DNA of 64,000 nucleotides from contig NW_006499436.1 of assembly GCF_000471905.2 (NCBI RefSeq), positions 6,990,662-7,054,661 on the forward strand, given 5' to 3'. The DNA is from Amborella trichopoda. Lineage: Eukaryota; Streptophyta; Magnoliopsida; Amborellales; Amborellaceae. Position numbers and translations under genes: made by a program. The notes below the pieces were generated by a model. It did not search any database. It saw nothing but the letters and a program-made list of their open reading frames with translations, and was not told the origin of the DNA. Below are positions 22,465 through 32,982 of the stretch, piece by piece (position 1 is the stretch's first letter; each line of letters starts with the position of its first letter).

Positions 22465-23590
22465 GTGTTCTAAGAATAAGAATGGACCCTCCTCCCTAGC
22501 GAGGATTTAAGGCAGCTGACCTCTCAAAAAAATAGAGAGGTGAGAGACGGTCATATGATCCGAAGGGGGTGGTGGAGACAGAGACCTCATATTTAGGGGT
22601 CGAGTGTGAGAGAGGAAGACACTTAATCTTTAGACAATGTATATATGATTTTCGAAAATTGAAAGAGAGAAAGTAAGATATTGAGAGATGAAAAAAGAGA
22701 GATGCTGCTGAGAGAAAAATAGGATGAACATCGTCTTTTCCATATCTCTCAATATTTTAGGATTATCTTTCAACTCCAATTTAAAAAATAAAGATTTTAG
22801 GATCATCTTTTAACTCAAATTTAAAAAATAAAGATCTAAGAATATAGGTGAGAGATTTGAAGGGGGAGAGAAAGACATAGATAACAGAGGGGTAAAGCCT
22901 TTAAAAAATGACTTTAGAAGGGGAGAATACCATATAAATTTCTTCTACTTCCCTAATATTACAACCATAGAAAAATCTCTAAACTTGAAAACCATCTCTT
23001 TTGGAAAGTTCTGTGCCCCTAAAAAATAAAATGCCCGTAAGCCCCTAAAAAATTTCTTTGTTAAGGATTAAAAAATACAAAACCCTTACCAACCGTTTCC
23101 AAATGTGTCAAAAACAAATAATATCATCCTTTTGCATATTCTCTTTCTCTAATCTTTCATCTTCCTCTCTTTCTACTCTATATTTTTTCTCATCATCTCT
23201 TTTTATGCTAATTACTCTCTCCAAGATCCTCTATTCACTCTATCTCTGCAAAACCTAACGAGAACCAAGAATGTGTTAAAGAAATGGTGGAATTTCATTA
23301 CTACAAAATCTATTTTCAAATCCCCAAAAAATGGTACGAGTACAAAGGCCATTAATTTTAATTTTTTTAATAAAAAGCCACTTTTCTTTTATATTTTGAA
23401 GTATTGTTTATGTTTTTCCTTTTTAGTATGATTGGGCAGTGTATTAGATTAATTTATTTGTTGCGTTTTGTACCATATGTATTAGTCTCGTTTGGCATTA
23501 AACGTAATAGCACTTTTATTCATTGAATTCTAAATTAATTCAGAAAAATATGCAAGCAAAAAGACCATTCAAGAAAGAGCAAGTGCACGC
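22465..23590. repeat. segmental direct duplication, copy 2
   Basis: Uninterrupted copy, about 1.1 kb, of the sequence at 12850-14204 plus 21487-22060. It lacks both MITEs, element C and the 59-bp doubling, so it preserves the empty sites. A local 50-bp doublet (TTTAAAAAATAAAGAT, 22779 and 22822) is its own later change. Confidence 0.8.
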
Positions 23591-25707
23591 ACACATATAT
23601 AGAAGTCATAAGAGTATAGAAGTAATTGGACCTGGATACAATAAAACACGACCAATTGGGGTACAAATGGATCTAGATGATATGAGTATATTGCAGTCAT
23701 CCGTTCACCTCGATCTATGACTATTGTGTCTGCCGCATGCGGGTTGTTGTATATCAATGACATTGCCCGTTCTCATGAAGCTGGGTTCTTAATGAGTTAT
23801 TTTCATATGACTGGGTGAGTCGAAGCTTTGAGAATTCTTCAATAATTTTCCAAGCTGTGCTCCTATCTGCTTTTGGATGGCCATAATTTTACTAAAGGTT
23901 ATTTTCCCCGAGGGTACTCCAACAGTCTCGTTGCAACCAAATTATACATCCCCTGGGAAAGCCATTGATCACCGCCCCATATTTCCCCTTAGGCAACATT
24001 CTTAGGCCTACTCAACAGAGAAACTCTATCCTAGAAGGGGAAGAAGTCTTCTACGGACGAAGGTCATATAAAGCAGGATAAACCCCTGACCACTTCCAAT
24101 TATGATTCTTGGTGGGAGGATGCTCGTCCCCTTCCCCTTTGTCCCCAAACTTCGATGTTTCGAGGTGAACTATATGCCCATGGAGGGGGTTCTTTATCTT
24201 CTCAAAATGCTGAGGCATCGTCTTCAAGCAAGTGGGCTAAATCTTGTGAAGAATCCAGTGAAATCAGTCTGAAGGAGGCATATGCTTAGTTGGCTCGGTG
24301 GGCTACCCAGGTTGTTCCTTAAAGAAAAGGAAGGGAAGCCAAAGACTAAGAAAAATAATCCCCTTTTCTTTTTTCCTGCTTTGACGACAAATAAAATGTA
24401 GACGGTCTTTCGACCAATTTTGATTGATGATTTTTTCTTTTTTCTTTTTTTTTTCTCCTCTCTTTGGTTTATTGGGATAAAAGGAGTGACGGTCTCATGA
24501 CCTAATTTAAGAGTGTTAATGTATGTAATGAATAAAGTTTTTTTTTTTTAGTTTTATTTTTCGATACCGACTTCTTAAAAATTGGAGGGTTCGAGGGGTT
24601 TTCCTAAATTGTCCCCGAATTTCCTGGGGTCCTCATGTTAGACGACATGATTTAGGTCGTTTTTTCCTAAATCTATAGACAACACGTGTCGTGTCATTTT
24701 TAAACTATTTACCCATTCTAACACTACAAACTAGTTAACTACAATAGGTAGAGAAGTCATGGAGGCCAGTCAAATTATGATCTAGGGGCTGATGACTCAG
24801 ATGGGTAGATCTTCCCTTAGATCATAGGCAGGGCCGGCATGATCTTTAATCTAAAGTACTTCAGAGAATGCAATTGAAATTAAGATCTAACTAAACTAAG
24901 TGAAAGTAAGGAAAATAGAGACTTACTTGCCTGGGGCAGTTGGCCTAGGATGCCCAAAGCTTGAAGCGTCGCCCGTATCACGACCGCGGCTTCACTTTGC
25001 ACTATTTATCCTCTTCTTTCTCTTTAGTAATGACCAAGCCTTACCTTTGGTTGAAATAAGACTCTTAGGTTTCCAAGTTAGGGTTTTCCTAGATTTAATA
25101 GTTAGAGAGAAAAATATGGGTCTTGCTAATGGGATTCATGGTTCTTCTCTCTCCTACATTTCTAAGTATCTCACTTTACTCATTTAATGCGCTTTAGTGA
25201 TTTTTGTGACCAACCCTCAAGAGATTAGACTTCAATCCTTTTATAGACAGACCTCTGAGTGGTTGGGAAGAGATTTGGAATACTTATCCAGCTGGTTCAA
25301 CTCCAAATTTGAAATTCTGGAGGTCAAAGATTTGGACAACACGAGACGTGTTATCTGGGTCATCGGGGTTTAGATGACATTAATTGTGTCCTCTAAGCTC
25401 AGTGTTGATTAAACACAAAAACTTAACACCAAATGGCCTAGGTGACACAAGCACGTACTGTGACCAGACACAAAAACTTGGCTCCAAATGGTGTTTGTCA
25501 AGTCTATCCAGACACAAATGGTGTTTGTCAAGTCTATCCAGACACAATACTTGTCATTTGTATCAAAGACAGCCAAATAGCGAGATTTTTTATTTTCGCT
25601 ATCTGTCACACATTTTTTTAGATGATTGTTATCTCATTTAAACGTGATATTTATCCCATATTTTGATTATTCTTGGATAAGGGATCATGAAATAGGGACC
25701 ATAGACC
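23591..25707. other. non-coding with possible retroelement debris
   Basis: 23700-24360 has scattered protein-like frames (for example CGLLYINDIARSHEAGF and DSWWEDARPLP) broken by stops; I do not recognise them. A perfect 30-bp tandem doublet lies at 25486-25545. The remainder shows nothing I can name. Confidence 0.35.
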
Positions 25708-25967
25708 TGTTAGCGTATGGATATCTATATTTGATATACATCATTATGCATACATATTGAATACATATCAATATGGATATGTATATGTATGGGTATATAT
25801 CTCTTGATAAGATTAGATGTCTAGGACTATGATAAGATTAGTTAGTAATTATCAATAATTGTTAGTGTCTATCCAAAACTGTTACTAGCAGTAGATTTAT
25901 ACGGGGTCTTGTATATTCTTTATTAATTAAAAAAGAGAGTTCTTTGTAATATTCTGAGTTTCTAACA
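25708..25967 (+). repeat. 5' LTR of TRIM-like element
   Basis: TG..CA bounded, AT-rich, with ATATGTATATGTATG-type repeats and an A-run after TTCTTTATTAATTAA. Confidence 0.9.
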
Positions 25968-25968
25968 G

Positions 25969-25980
25969 GGTATCAGAGCC
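25969..25980 (+). other. primer-binding site of TRIM-like element
   Basis: GGTATCAGAGCC, one base after the LTR, complementary to the initiator tRNA-Met 3' end. Confidence 0.85.
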
Positions 25981-26763
25981 GTGGGCTCCTCAACCTTAGA
26001 TCTGAGGTTAGGTTGCCGGATCTGAGCTCGTCTTCAGATTCGTTCCGACTCTCTATCAAACAGTTGCACCTTCTCTGATATTGTCTCTCTCTCTTTGTGC
26101 GCAAAATAAGATTCCTCATTCGCTTTACCTGTTATTAATATGGGCTTCACACTGCATCCCATCTTTTGATCCCTTTACAACCCATCAATCCTCTCTCTAA
26201 ATTACTCGGCTTCGATTTCTTGCGATTTTCCTTACCTTTGCATCCATGGTGTGCAATTCAAATTCAATCCAATCCAATTGAGGGCCTCTGTCTCCTTTTT
26301 TGATCCCTTCCCCCTATGCACAAAAACCGCAGCTCTCCTTTTCGTCCATAAACTTCAGCTCTCTCCTTCTTCCATGGTTAAATCAATCAACACTCTCAGT
26401 TTCGTGAGAGAAACTCATAGATCACAGAAGCACTTCCAAAGGCCTCCAAGTCGTGTTTCTACTATCTGTCGAGTCGTGTTTTGACTCTTTACAAAACAGC
26501 TTTTATCTTTGTTCTGGACTGCGAGTTACTGAATTTGTCTCGGACTGCGAGTTGTTGAATCTGTCTCGGATCCACACTGAGTTCTATTGGTTCTTCCAAG
26601 TGTCATTTTGCGCTTGTTATTCAAGCAATCTGAGCATGGAAACGACTGTTTCTATTGGTCCTGCCTGCATGTGAAGGCTTAAAAATCCAAATCGTTCATT
26701 TATGCAACTTATGGTTCAAACTCCAACGGCTTTATGTAAAAACATCTTCAGTTTGAGGGGGAG

Positions 26764-27022
26764 TGTTAGCGTATGGTTATCTATATTAATATACATCATT
26801 ATGAATACATATTGAATACATATCAATATAGATATGTATATGTATGGATATATATCTTTTAATAAGATTAGGTGTCTAGGATTATAATAAGATTAGTTAG
26901 TAATTATCAATAACTGTTGGTGTATATACAAAATTGTTACTAATTGTATATTTATACGGAGCCTTATATATTCTTTATTAATTAAAAAAAGAAGTTCTCA
27001 GCAGTATTCTGAGTTTCTAACA
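26764..27022 (+). repeat. 3' LTR of TRIM-like element
   Basis: Colinear with the 5' LTR over its whole length, differing by scattered substitutions and one 1-bp gap. Confidence 0.9.
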
Positions 27023-28079
27023 AGACCATGGTGTCTTGTGATCTACGATGTTATTGGATAGTGTGGTCCTAAGGATATTCTAATTATTTTTAAGGTTAGG
27101 GAAAAAAAAAAAATTAAAAAATAGGCCAGATTCTAAATCTATTATTAGGAATTACATAGATGTATCCAAGGCCCCATAGAAGTCACATAATGAAACCTAC
27201 ATGTTGCTCTCTAATCAAAAGGTAAGGAAGCCAAATTTAAGCATGCGTTAAGAGAGAGTAATCACGCTAGAAATGCATTGGTGAAGGCAGCGATTTTAAG
27301 GACGTTATACTTCTCTCCCCCGATGTTGCACTATTTCCAAGGGTACTAGAAAATTGACGGTATCAGAAATCATTTTCAAAATTGACTTTTTTTTTTGTAT
27401 AGTACATTTTTAGATATCAAAATGGATGCTTTTCAAAATGGATTTCGAAATCTTGATCATCGTATCAAAATTGACGTTTTCAAGGTAATTGCACTATTTC
27501 CAAGGGTATTACTTTCAAAATATTGATCATTTTCAAAATCTTAGAACATCTCTCAGGTATACTACTAAAAATCATTTTTGCACTAAAAAAAAACTTTAAA
27601 ATTTTAAAAATTGTCCAAAAATAGGTGCACTATTTTCAAAATTTAATGCATCTTGATGTTAAAATGATTAAGTTATGAATTATGAGCATCAAAACAATCT
27701 CTTCTTATGAAATTTTTGAGATGAGTTCTAATTTGATTGTTTAACGCCCCTACATTATATAAACGTTTTCCTTGTTTTATTCTTGCTTTAGCTAGTACAT
27801 GATACTCACTGGATCCGTCTATCTTATTAATGAAGTTGAGTAACAATAACAATAAAAAATAATAATACATCAGTCTATCTTATTAATGAAGTTGAGTACC
27901 AATATCAACAAAAAAAAAAAAGGGGGCCTTGAACTTGTGGCAAGCATGATTAAGAGGCCTAAGTATAAATTGACAAAGTCTCTAACAACCAAAATTTGAA
28001 TGCATTTTGTTGGAAACTAAATTTGGTGAATCCCTACCAAGCACTATTAAAGTTTTAAAAAAGGGAAAACCATGTAAAC
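27023..28079. other. non-coding, small duplications
   Basis: GCACTATTTCCAAGGGTA occurs at about 27327 and 27489. GTCTATCTTATTAATGAAGT occurs at about 27818 and 27872. The segment 27640-27780 resembles one end of MITE family M2. Confidence 0.45.
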
Positions 28080-28600
28080 CCCCTTACTAAAGGGAAAGGT
28101 TTCTCTACGGTATAGAAGTTCTATCTCCCCCTACCATCCAGCCGTTCAATTTTGATCAAGAGAGCCATTCATCGTTTGATCTTAGATCGGACGTCTCAAA
28201 GTATTTTATTTTTAGTCTTTTTTGTACAAATTGTATGAATATGAAATTTACTATGTGCCATCTTCTCATTGGGACATACCTATAAAAAATATTAACAAAT
28301 AATTTTTCGATAAAAAATAATGACCAAACTACCTTTTAAAACTTTCTGAAATATTTTGATCATTTTATTTTTATTGAATTTTATATTTTTCGCTAGTGCA
28401 AGTTTAACAAAAGAATGGACGTCCAAAATTTGATGTCAACATATTTTACAAATAAAATAAAATAAAATAAAATAGTGTAAAACATCATATTGTGATTGGG
28501 ATAATTTTAACCCTCCATTCCAAATGGATGATTGGATAAAAAAGAAGATAGAACTTATATGCTCTAGAAGAAGCATAAAAAGCTTACCCCTCTCTACGTA
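28080..28600. mobile_element. MITE family M1, copy 3 (extended)
   Basis: The centre (28205-28465) carries the same block order as the copies at 960 and 22080. Outside it, inverted arms pair AAGTTCTATCTTC-type sequence (about 28125 and 28545) and a CCCCT..AA arm at each end. Confidence 0.55.
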
Positions 28601-29009
28601 CTCTCTTAATAATATAGTGAGAGGAACATCTCTATGTACTCTCTCTTGACGTATAGAGAGAGGTTTGTTTATAAGTACTCTTGACATATAGGGAGAGGTA
28701 TAGTAGATAGATAGAGGTGTGCTTTTGGTTTTTGTTTGGACGAAAAATTGATCAGTTCGAGTAAATTGAGTCCAAGTGTTAAAAAATAATTTTTTAGAAA
28801 ACCTATGCTTTTTAAAAGCATAGAACTATAAAGAAATGCTACTTTGGATCTATGAAAAATGGTACACCAAAACAGAATATACAAAGATATTTTTCCTAAA
28901 AACTAATAAAAATCTATCAAAATACCTGTGAGAGATGAATTAATTGATAATGCACCCATTTGCTATTCGATATTGTACCCATTTGCACCCGTTCCAAACT
29001 ATTATTTTT

Positions 29010-29390
29010 TTTGGTGCAGTTTGTATGGAGCCTAGGCTCTAAACAATCAAATTAGAGCTATCTTCAAATAGTATCGAGAAATGTGGCTTCAATATTGGAA
29101 ATCGCTTTGATAGCCTTAAAATATATTTTTAATTTTATTTATAAAGTTTAAAAGTTAGAAAATAATGTAGATCGAGAGAGATGAAAACTTGAAAATCTTG
29201 AAAATTGACGGTCAAAAACTGCATGACAAAATATGCTATTTTCAAAACTTGAAATCCATCTTTTTCTCATGTTAATGCATCTTGATGTCCGCATGATCAA
29301 TTTGATGATATTTGGGCATCAAAACACCTTCTTCTAGTGAAATTGGCCCTAATTTGATTGTTTAAAAGGCTCGGCTCTATATAAACTTTT
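29010..29390. mobile_element. Mutator-like MITE family M2, copy 2
   Basis: Opens GGTGCAGTTTGTATGGAGCC and closes with AGGCTCGGCTCTATATAAAC, inverted relative to each other and to the copy at 13373-13769 (opposite orientation). Internal blocks TGCATCTTGATGT and GGCATCAAAACA are shared. No coding capacity. Confidence 0.6.
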
Positions 29391-29795
29391 CCCTTATTTT
29401 TTTTCATATATACTTTGAAATTAAAAAACAAATACAGGTAAAATACTTAATTTGTTCCTATGGGTATTATGATGAATTTTCCGAACTAATATAACGGGAG
29501 AAATTAGAAATTGAATTAACCAATATTCATTTAACCAAGAAAAAATAATTTGCCCTTTAACTATGTTGATGCTTGGCTTACTAATTCATTTATACTCCAA
29601 TATACCTTTGAAAGAGAGTGGGGGCATCAACTCTAGAATAGAATTCATGTGGTTAATTTGGTGGTAAGAATTGAATAACAATTCTTTGAAAACAGTCAAC
29701 CACTTGCATTGGCCAAAAAAAAAAAAGCCAATAAAATACGGACTCCGCAAATGGCCAATACTTTTGCAGGTCACAAGTTTCACAGAAAATGAGCT
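29391..29795 (-). other. 3' flank of the small three-exon gene
   Basis: AT-rich, probably 3' untranslated and intergenic DNA for the - strand gene. Nothing else recognised. Confidence 0.4.
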
Positions 29796-30478
29796 CTAAG
29801 ATCTTCCATGCCCTTTTCTAAGCTTCTCTTCCTTCTCTGCATTCATCAAAACAAAAAAAGGAGCCCATAATATCGGAAGTTTTCGCCCATTTTTCATTCA
29901 TTGAGAAAAACATGCCCCACCAATTGAATTTTAGAGAGAGAGAGAGAGTATACCCTGTCTCCTTTTGGCTTCTGATTTAGCAAAGAACTCCATCCATTCA
30001 TCGGTCATAACAAACACAGGCTCTTCCTCCTCCTCCTCTCCATCTTCCAATTCCTCTCTGCAATTCCACCAAAACAAAACCCTAATTCCTGAAAATCAAA
30101 GGAACCACAAAACCCCATTTATGAAAAACCCTAATTTCACAAAACCCGGATTCATGGGTCCAATTCTTACCGTGAAGGTTCTGCATCAGCTAGGGTCTCA
30201 GAGTGTGCAAGTGGAGTTGCAGAGGGTGGTGGGTAAGGGGTAGGCCATGGGGGAGGTAATACCCTAGGAATGGGGTAAGGAAGAGAATTAGGGCAAAACG
30301 GAGGGGCGAGATGGAAGAATGAATGGAAACGGTTTCGGTGACAGATGTGAAGGTGAAGGTGGTGGTGGTGGTGGTGGTGGTGGTGGTGAGGACAAGTGCG
30401 ATGGGTTAGGGTTTGAATTGGAATTGGACGGTGATGAGAAAACTCCTCTGGCATGGAGTTACAATCAGAATTAGCCAT
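29796..30478 (-). CDS. uncharacterised 150-residue protein, three exons
   Basis: Exons on the - strand: 30478-30171, 30057-29954 and 29836-29796 (stop TAG). Introns are GT..AG with TCACG/GTAAGAA, TTGCAG/AGAGG, ACAGG/GTATAC and ATGCAG/AGAAGG junctions. The summed length (453 nt) is exactly in frame, giving 150 residues. The N-terminal 100 residues are low-complexity: ten His at about 71-80 in the frame opened at 30580 (about 37-46 from the chosen Met), then a Pro-rich stretch. Exon 2 gives an acidic run (six Glu) followed by PVFVMTDEWMEFFAKSEAKR (116-135), and the tail is Lys/Glu-rich. This compact C-terminal block looks like a conserved protein motif; I do not know its function. The start is uncertain: Met at 30478 or 30457, or upstream at 30580. 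A TATATA lies at 30507-30515. A MITE abuts the promoter side. Confidence 0.65.
30358..30388. repeat. (GGT)n trinucleotide repeat coding poly-His on the - strand
   Basis: Ten GGT units. Read on the - strand they are CAC codons inside exon 1 of the small gene, so length changes would alter a His tract. Confidence 0.85.
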
Positions 30479-30567
30479 GTTTCTATTGGCGAAGTGGAGA
30501 GGGTATGCATATATAACGTAGTGAGAAGGGTTTGAATCCCGCAAGTTAGAGAAAGAGAGAGAGAAGG

Positions 30568-30897
30568 GTAGGGGTGGCAATGAACCTCACCCGATGAGTA
30601 TTACCCGGCCTCAGGTCCAGTAGCTGTCTAAATTTTGGACCTAAATACTATTCAGGTCCGGGTTTACGGTTTGGGTCTGGGTCTGGGTATATGATGACAA
30701 TCATGTGTCTTTAGACACGTATTGGGTATTCATATTATCACAATATTAGCAATATTTCTAATATTACTGGCAAAGTAGAGGCTCATAGTTATGGGGTGGC
30801 AACAGACCAAATCCGGGACCTGACAAGTTTGGTTATGGGTCCATATTTTGGACATAAATACTATTCAAATCCGGATCAGTTACCGTTGCCATCCTAC
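30568..30897. mobile_element. MITE-like element upstream of the small gene
   Basis: Ends GTAGGGGTGGCAA and, reverse-complemented, GTAGGATGGCAAC. Inside are two half-units with GGGTGGCAA and GGACATAAATACTATTC or its variant. It directly abuts the 5' side of the - strand gene. A loosely similar piece lies at 59585-59766. Confidence 0.5.
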
Positions 30898-31724
30898 ATC
30901 AGGGCATGCTTTGTTGGTGGCTCCACCTCGTCGGATCGGATTTTGGCCAGGCCACGGCTGTATAAAGTTGGTAAGGTTGTGCTTTGACCATTAGAAACGG
31001 ACATGGTTTTTTTGAATGACCGGCTTCTATGTAGCGGCCAAGCCTACATATGGAGAAATGCTCGCCTCTTAATCTATTTTTGAGATGGATTTTAAGACTT
31101 AAATTTTAAAGAAATGTTATCTCTAACATGGAGATCATGAATATGAAAAAATAAATAAATTTTAAAAGCTAGAAATTCTAATTCCAGTAAGAAAACATTT
31201 GGATGGTTAGTTTTCATTGTTTTTAGATAGTCCATATTTAAGATGGATGCTTGGATGGCATGGGTAGAAATGCAAACCAGTCCGCATGAAACGATTTTCC
31301 TTCTTTAAATTGAAAATGACTCCTCTCTCCAAAATCTACTTTTGAGATAAATTTTGCGTTCTAAATTTTAGGGAATGAAAATATCTACTATGATGTTTAG
31401 AAATCACAAAAATAAAATAAAATTAACGAATACAAATTTTCAGCCTAATTTGAAACCGTTGATTTTAAAGTTTTGTGGTATGACCATTTTTAAACGTCCA
31501 TTTACAAGATGGATGTTTAGTAAGTCCCAGGCAGCTATTACAGAAGTGTGTCCCCTGCTGCACGTACCACTTTTTTATTAGAAAAGTGGGTCTAGCGCTA
31601 AAAAAACATGTGCTCTAGATCTTTGAAGTGGTTTGTATAGAAAACAATTGTACGATTTGACTCTTATCTTTTTTTTTTTTTTACGATCTTCAAATTGGAG
31701 ATGATTGATTTTCAAGTTTTCATT
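30898..31724. other. intergenic, no gene seen
   Basis: Contains phrases such as AAGATGGATG and GAACGTCCATT-like blocks that also occur in 58690-59110, suggesting debris of one DNA-transposon family. No coding signal I would support. Confidence 0.4.
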
Positions 31725-32228
31725 CTTTTTTTTTAATTATTTGAAAAGAATCACATGACCTTCATTAATAAAGGTTGTTTACAAAGAGACAAAAAAAGCA
31801 AAGGTTGTTTACAAAGAGATAAAAAAAGCAAAAAGAACTGATTACAAAGCAAGTTAGAAATAATCAATTGAAAACAAACTAACTCCCGCCATAGCTAGTG
31901 CATCTACCAAATTATTAGCTTCCCAACAAATATGTGAAAATGAGGTTGATAATTGGCCACTAAGGTCCATAATTTGCAACTACATTGATCTCAAATTCTC
32001 TGAAATTATTTGGTCATTGTTTATTCAATACAACCTGATTTGCTTATAACTCATGGAGTAGTTTCAAACTTTGCAGCACGGCTGTCAATTCGGCGAAGTT
32101 TGTCGTAGCATGTTCACACATACCAGAATATGATCAAAGGACTTTACCAAAATAATCCCTTATCGTTCCACCCACCCTCGCCGGTCCAAGATTTCTGACC
32201 TAGCCTCTATCAAAGTTAACTTTTATTT
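31725..32228 (-). mobile_element. LINE 3' fragment with RNase H domain
   Basis: The - strand reads KVNFDRG, then ARVGGTIRDYFGK, TNFAELTAVLQSLKLLHE and ANNLVDALAMAGVS, the order of a plant LINE RNase H domain, broken by stops. Its poly-A end shows as a T-run at about 31725-31734. A 31-bp doublet (AAGGTTGTTTACAAAGAGA) lies at 31767-31830. Severely 5'-truncated. Confidence 0.7.
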
Positions 32229-32982
32229 ATATTGGAAACAAAATTCTTAAGTCCTCAAAATAATGAATGTTGTAACAAGTTAAATGGACAATTTATTTTC
32301 AAGATTTTCAAATGATTATAGATATGTTCTATCTGCATGGTTTTTGAAATTTTAAATTCACAATTCGGATTAAACATAGATTTTCAAGCCATCCTAAGGT
32401 TTCTAACATCAGAATTACATCTTTTAGCAAAATTTAGATGCCCACCTTAAATATATAATATAAAGTGGGTACCTTATACAAACCTCACCCTTATATAAAG
32501 CATCATCTTTGTACATTACAAATAAGGCGCATCTTTAAATTTTCCTTGGATATGTAGCTCCAGTGATAGCTTGAGATTTCTTTTTCAATCCTATTTCACA
32601 AAATATGTAATTCTAAAAATGGTATAAATTGAGTAGATCTATAAATACTTGATAAAATTTGAAAATAGATAGACTATGGAACACTTTTTTAGGACTTTAA
32701 TTTTTTCTTTTTGTTCATATCCATACATCTCGAGGTCGGGAATTGGGATGATCAATTTGATGCAGGGAGCAAAATAATAAATTAAAAAATAAAATTAAAA
32801 TTAAAGGGTTGAGAGAAGATACCTCATTTTAATGTCTAACCCAAAGATCTCTTTCACAATATCAACAAACAAACTCTTTTCTCTTCACTATGTTTTTTCT
32901 GACCTAACAGTTACATATATTTGTAGAAGAAAGAAACTAAACATAGCTTACTCTTTAAGAAATCTTAATTAATATTAAATCT
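32229..32982. other. intergenic, AT-rich
   Basis: Blocks such as GATCAATTTGATG and ACCTTATA..AAACCTCACCC resemble MITE family M2. No gene seen. Confidence 0.4.

Larger units (their letters stand above)
25708..27022 (+). mobile_element. TRIM-like non-autonomous LTR retrotransposon
   Basis: 1315 bp with LTRs 25708-25967 and 26764-27022 (260 and 259 bp), both TGTTAGCGTATGG...TTTCTAACA. A perfect 5-bp target duplication AGACC is at 25703-25707 and 27023-27027. The primer-binding site GGTATCAGAGCC follows the 5' LTR, and a polypurine tract TTGAGGGGGAG precedes the 3' LTR. The 796-bp internal region has only short frames and no gag or pol motifs. By hand count the LTRs differ at about 30 sites (roughly 11-12 %), so the insertion is moderately old. 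Size and content fit a TRIM; the PBS type suggests Copia enzymes mobilised it. Confidence 0.9.

Noticed and set aside
12850-23590. The two 1.2-kb direct repeats as LTRs of an older element
   Set aside because: No TG..CA termini, PBS or PPT could be found, and only a MITE lies between the copies.
29965-30243. 92-codon + strand frame with a Ser-rich N-terminus
   Set aside because: It is the shadow of the - strand gene's exons 1 and 2; the Ser run is the reverse of the Glu codons.
30167-30580. Single-exon 137-residue - strand protein
   Set aside because: The stop lies just inside a good splice donor, and joining to two downstream exons gives a better-supported protein. The first 34 residues overlap a MITE edge and a TATA-like site.
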